From assembly GCA_025655595.1 (NCBI GenBank), contig JAHXIO010000011.1, positions 1 through 64,000 on the forward strand: a DNA stretch of 64,000 nucleotides. The letters are read 5' to 3'. The notes beneath the pieces were generated by a model. That model made no database searches and had not been told where the DNA came from. It saw only the letters and a list, made by a program, of their open reading frames with translations. This stretch comes from Candidatus Thiodiazotropha sp. (ex Monitilora ramsayi). Lineage in GTDB: Bacteria; Pseudomonadota; Gammaproteobacteria; Chromatiales; Chromatiaceae. Positions 63,587 to 64,000 of the stretch are shown piece after piece. Positions within the stretch are counted from its first letter, which is position 1, and every line of letters starts with the position of its first letter. The position numbers were made by a program, and so were the translations under genes.

Positions 63587-64000
63587 AGAGCATCGGCCTC
63601 CTGCTGGCTGCCGGCAAGAGCCAACGCTTCGGCAGTGACAAACGTCTGCAGCGTCTCCCCGGAGGCGATACATTACTCATTCACAGTGCAAAGATATTGC
63701 ACAAGGCTGTTGATGATGTATTGGTCGTTCTCGACCCCGAAGACGAAAAGCTGGTTGAGGGCCTTGAACGCATAGCCGTTCGCCACTGTTTCAATTCTCA
63801 AGCGGATGAAGGCATAGGGAGCAGTATCAGCTATGGAGTGAAAACCTCACTGGACGCCGATGCGTGGCTGGTGATGCCCGCTGACCTGCCACTGCTTAGG
63901 ATAGACACTATCCAACGCGTACTGTCAGCATTGTCCCCTGAGGGAGCGGTAGTCCCTGTCTGTCATGGCTCACGGGGACACCCTGTTGCTTTTTCCAGGC
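63583..64000 (+). CDS. mocA: MocA/MobA-like molybdopterin nucleotidyltransferase, cut by the window edge
   Basis: The first 139 residues are visible. The nucleotide-binding start is Leu-Leu-Leu-Ala-Ala-Gly-Lys-Ser-Gln-Arg-Phe-Gly, with Met-Pro-Ala-Asp-Leu-Pro-Leu near residue 99 and Arg-Gly-His-Pro-Val-Ala-Phe at the edge. MocA makes the cytosine dinucleotide form of the cofactor used by enzymes of the xanthine oxidase family, which suits the adjacent IorAB. Start ATG overlaps the xdhC stop. The 3' end lies beyond the window. Confidence 0.88.
   Translation, partial: MKSIGLLLAAGKSQRFGSDKRLQRLPGGDTLLIHSAKILHKAVDDVLVVLDPEDEKLVEGLERIAVRHCFNSQADEGIGSSISYGVKTSLDADAWLVMPADLPLLRIDTIQRVLSALSPEGAVVPVCHGSRGHPVAFSR

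Noticed and set aside
1..64000. CRISPR arrays, rRNA, tRNA and intact insertion sequences
   Set aside because: I looked for regularly spaced repeats, tRNA T-arms, rRNA blocks and transposase motifs and found none that hold up.

Overview
The window reads as a stretch of chromosome from a gammaproteobacterium, probably a respiratory generalist of sulfidic or sediment habitats. This is inferred from gene content (SCO, a bd-like oxidase, DsrE, photolyase next to a DUF523/DUF1722 gene, NhaA, RsgA, SelO) and protein style. No rRNA or marker gene fixes the taxon. Genes are moderately GC-rich, while intergenic DNA and a block near 23.8-26.2 kb are clearly AT-rich. I found no rRNA, tRNA, CRISPR array or intact insertion sequence.

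The left 13 kb is the most distinctive part. Positions 478-6632 hold an electron-transport operon: two very small single-span membrane proteins, a cytochrome bd subunit I-like protein with a signal peptide, an anchored two-haem cytochrome c, a large three-haem cytochrome c ending in an ethylbenzene-dehydrogenase-type haem-binding domain, and an SCO copper chaperone. It looks like a cytochrome c-linked member of the bd oxygen reductase superfamily, and by my alignment several classical haem ligands are missing. Positions 6961-12608 hold two dihaem peroxidases, a Tat-exported Rieske protein and an arsenite-oxidase-like molybdopterin subunit. That combination is the signature of the periplasmic iodate reductase Idr. 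The cluster ends at a textbook terminator, and an FNR-like box and a sigma-54-like element lie in front of it.

From 13.5 to 23 kb are stress and housekeeping genes: truncated haemoglobin, photolyase with DUF523/DUF1722, an AEC transporter, a PstS-like protein, an FKBP/SlyD-methyltransferase fusion, a CinA-N/MoCF-domain protein, a peroxiredoxin and NhaA. From 23.8 to 38 kb genes are sparse and spacers long: tautomerase, metallophosphoesterase and ATP-grasp (AT-rich, sharing a stop), YbaK, PQQ sugar dehydrogenase, a GlcG-like protein, a secreted cysteine hydrolase, a coiled-coil/SPOR membrane protein, an alpha/beta hydrolase, ChrA and several unknowns.

From 38 to 49 kb lie two small envelope proteins, a NodIJ-type ABC exporter, RsgA, and a sterol-desaturase/DsrE pair divergent from an ArsR-rhodanese regulator that carries a one-base frameshift. 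An NmrA-like reductase divergent from an AraC regulator follows. From 49 to 58 kb are a PAS/GAF/GGDEF/EAL protein, SelO, a stand-alone BamA/TamA-type barrel, a Na/Pi cotransporter, and a decayed second copy of the selO 5' end. The right end is an iorA-iorB-xdhC-mocA cluster for a periplasmic molybdenum hydroxylase, with mocA cut by the window edge.
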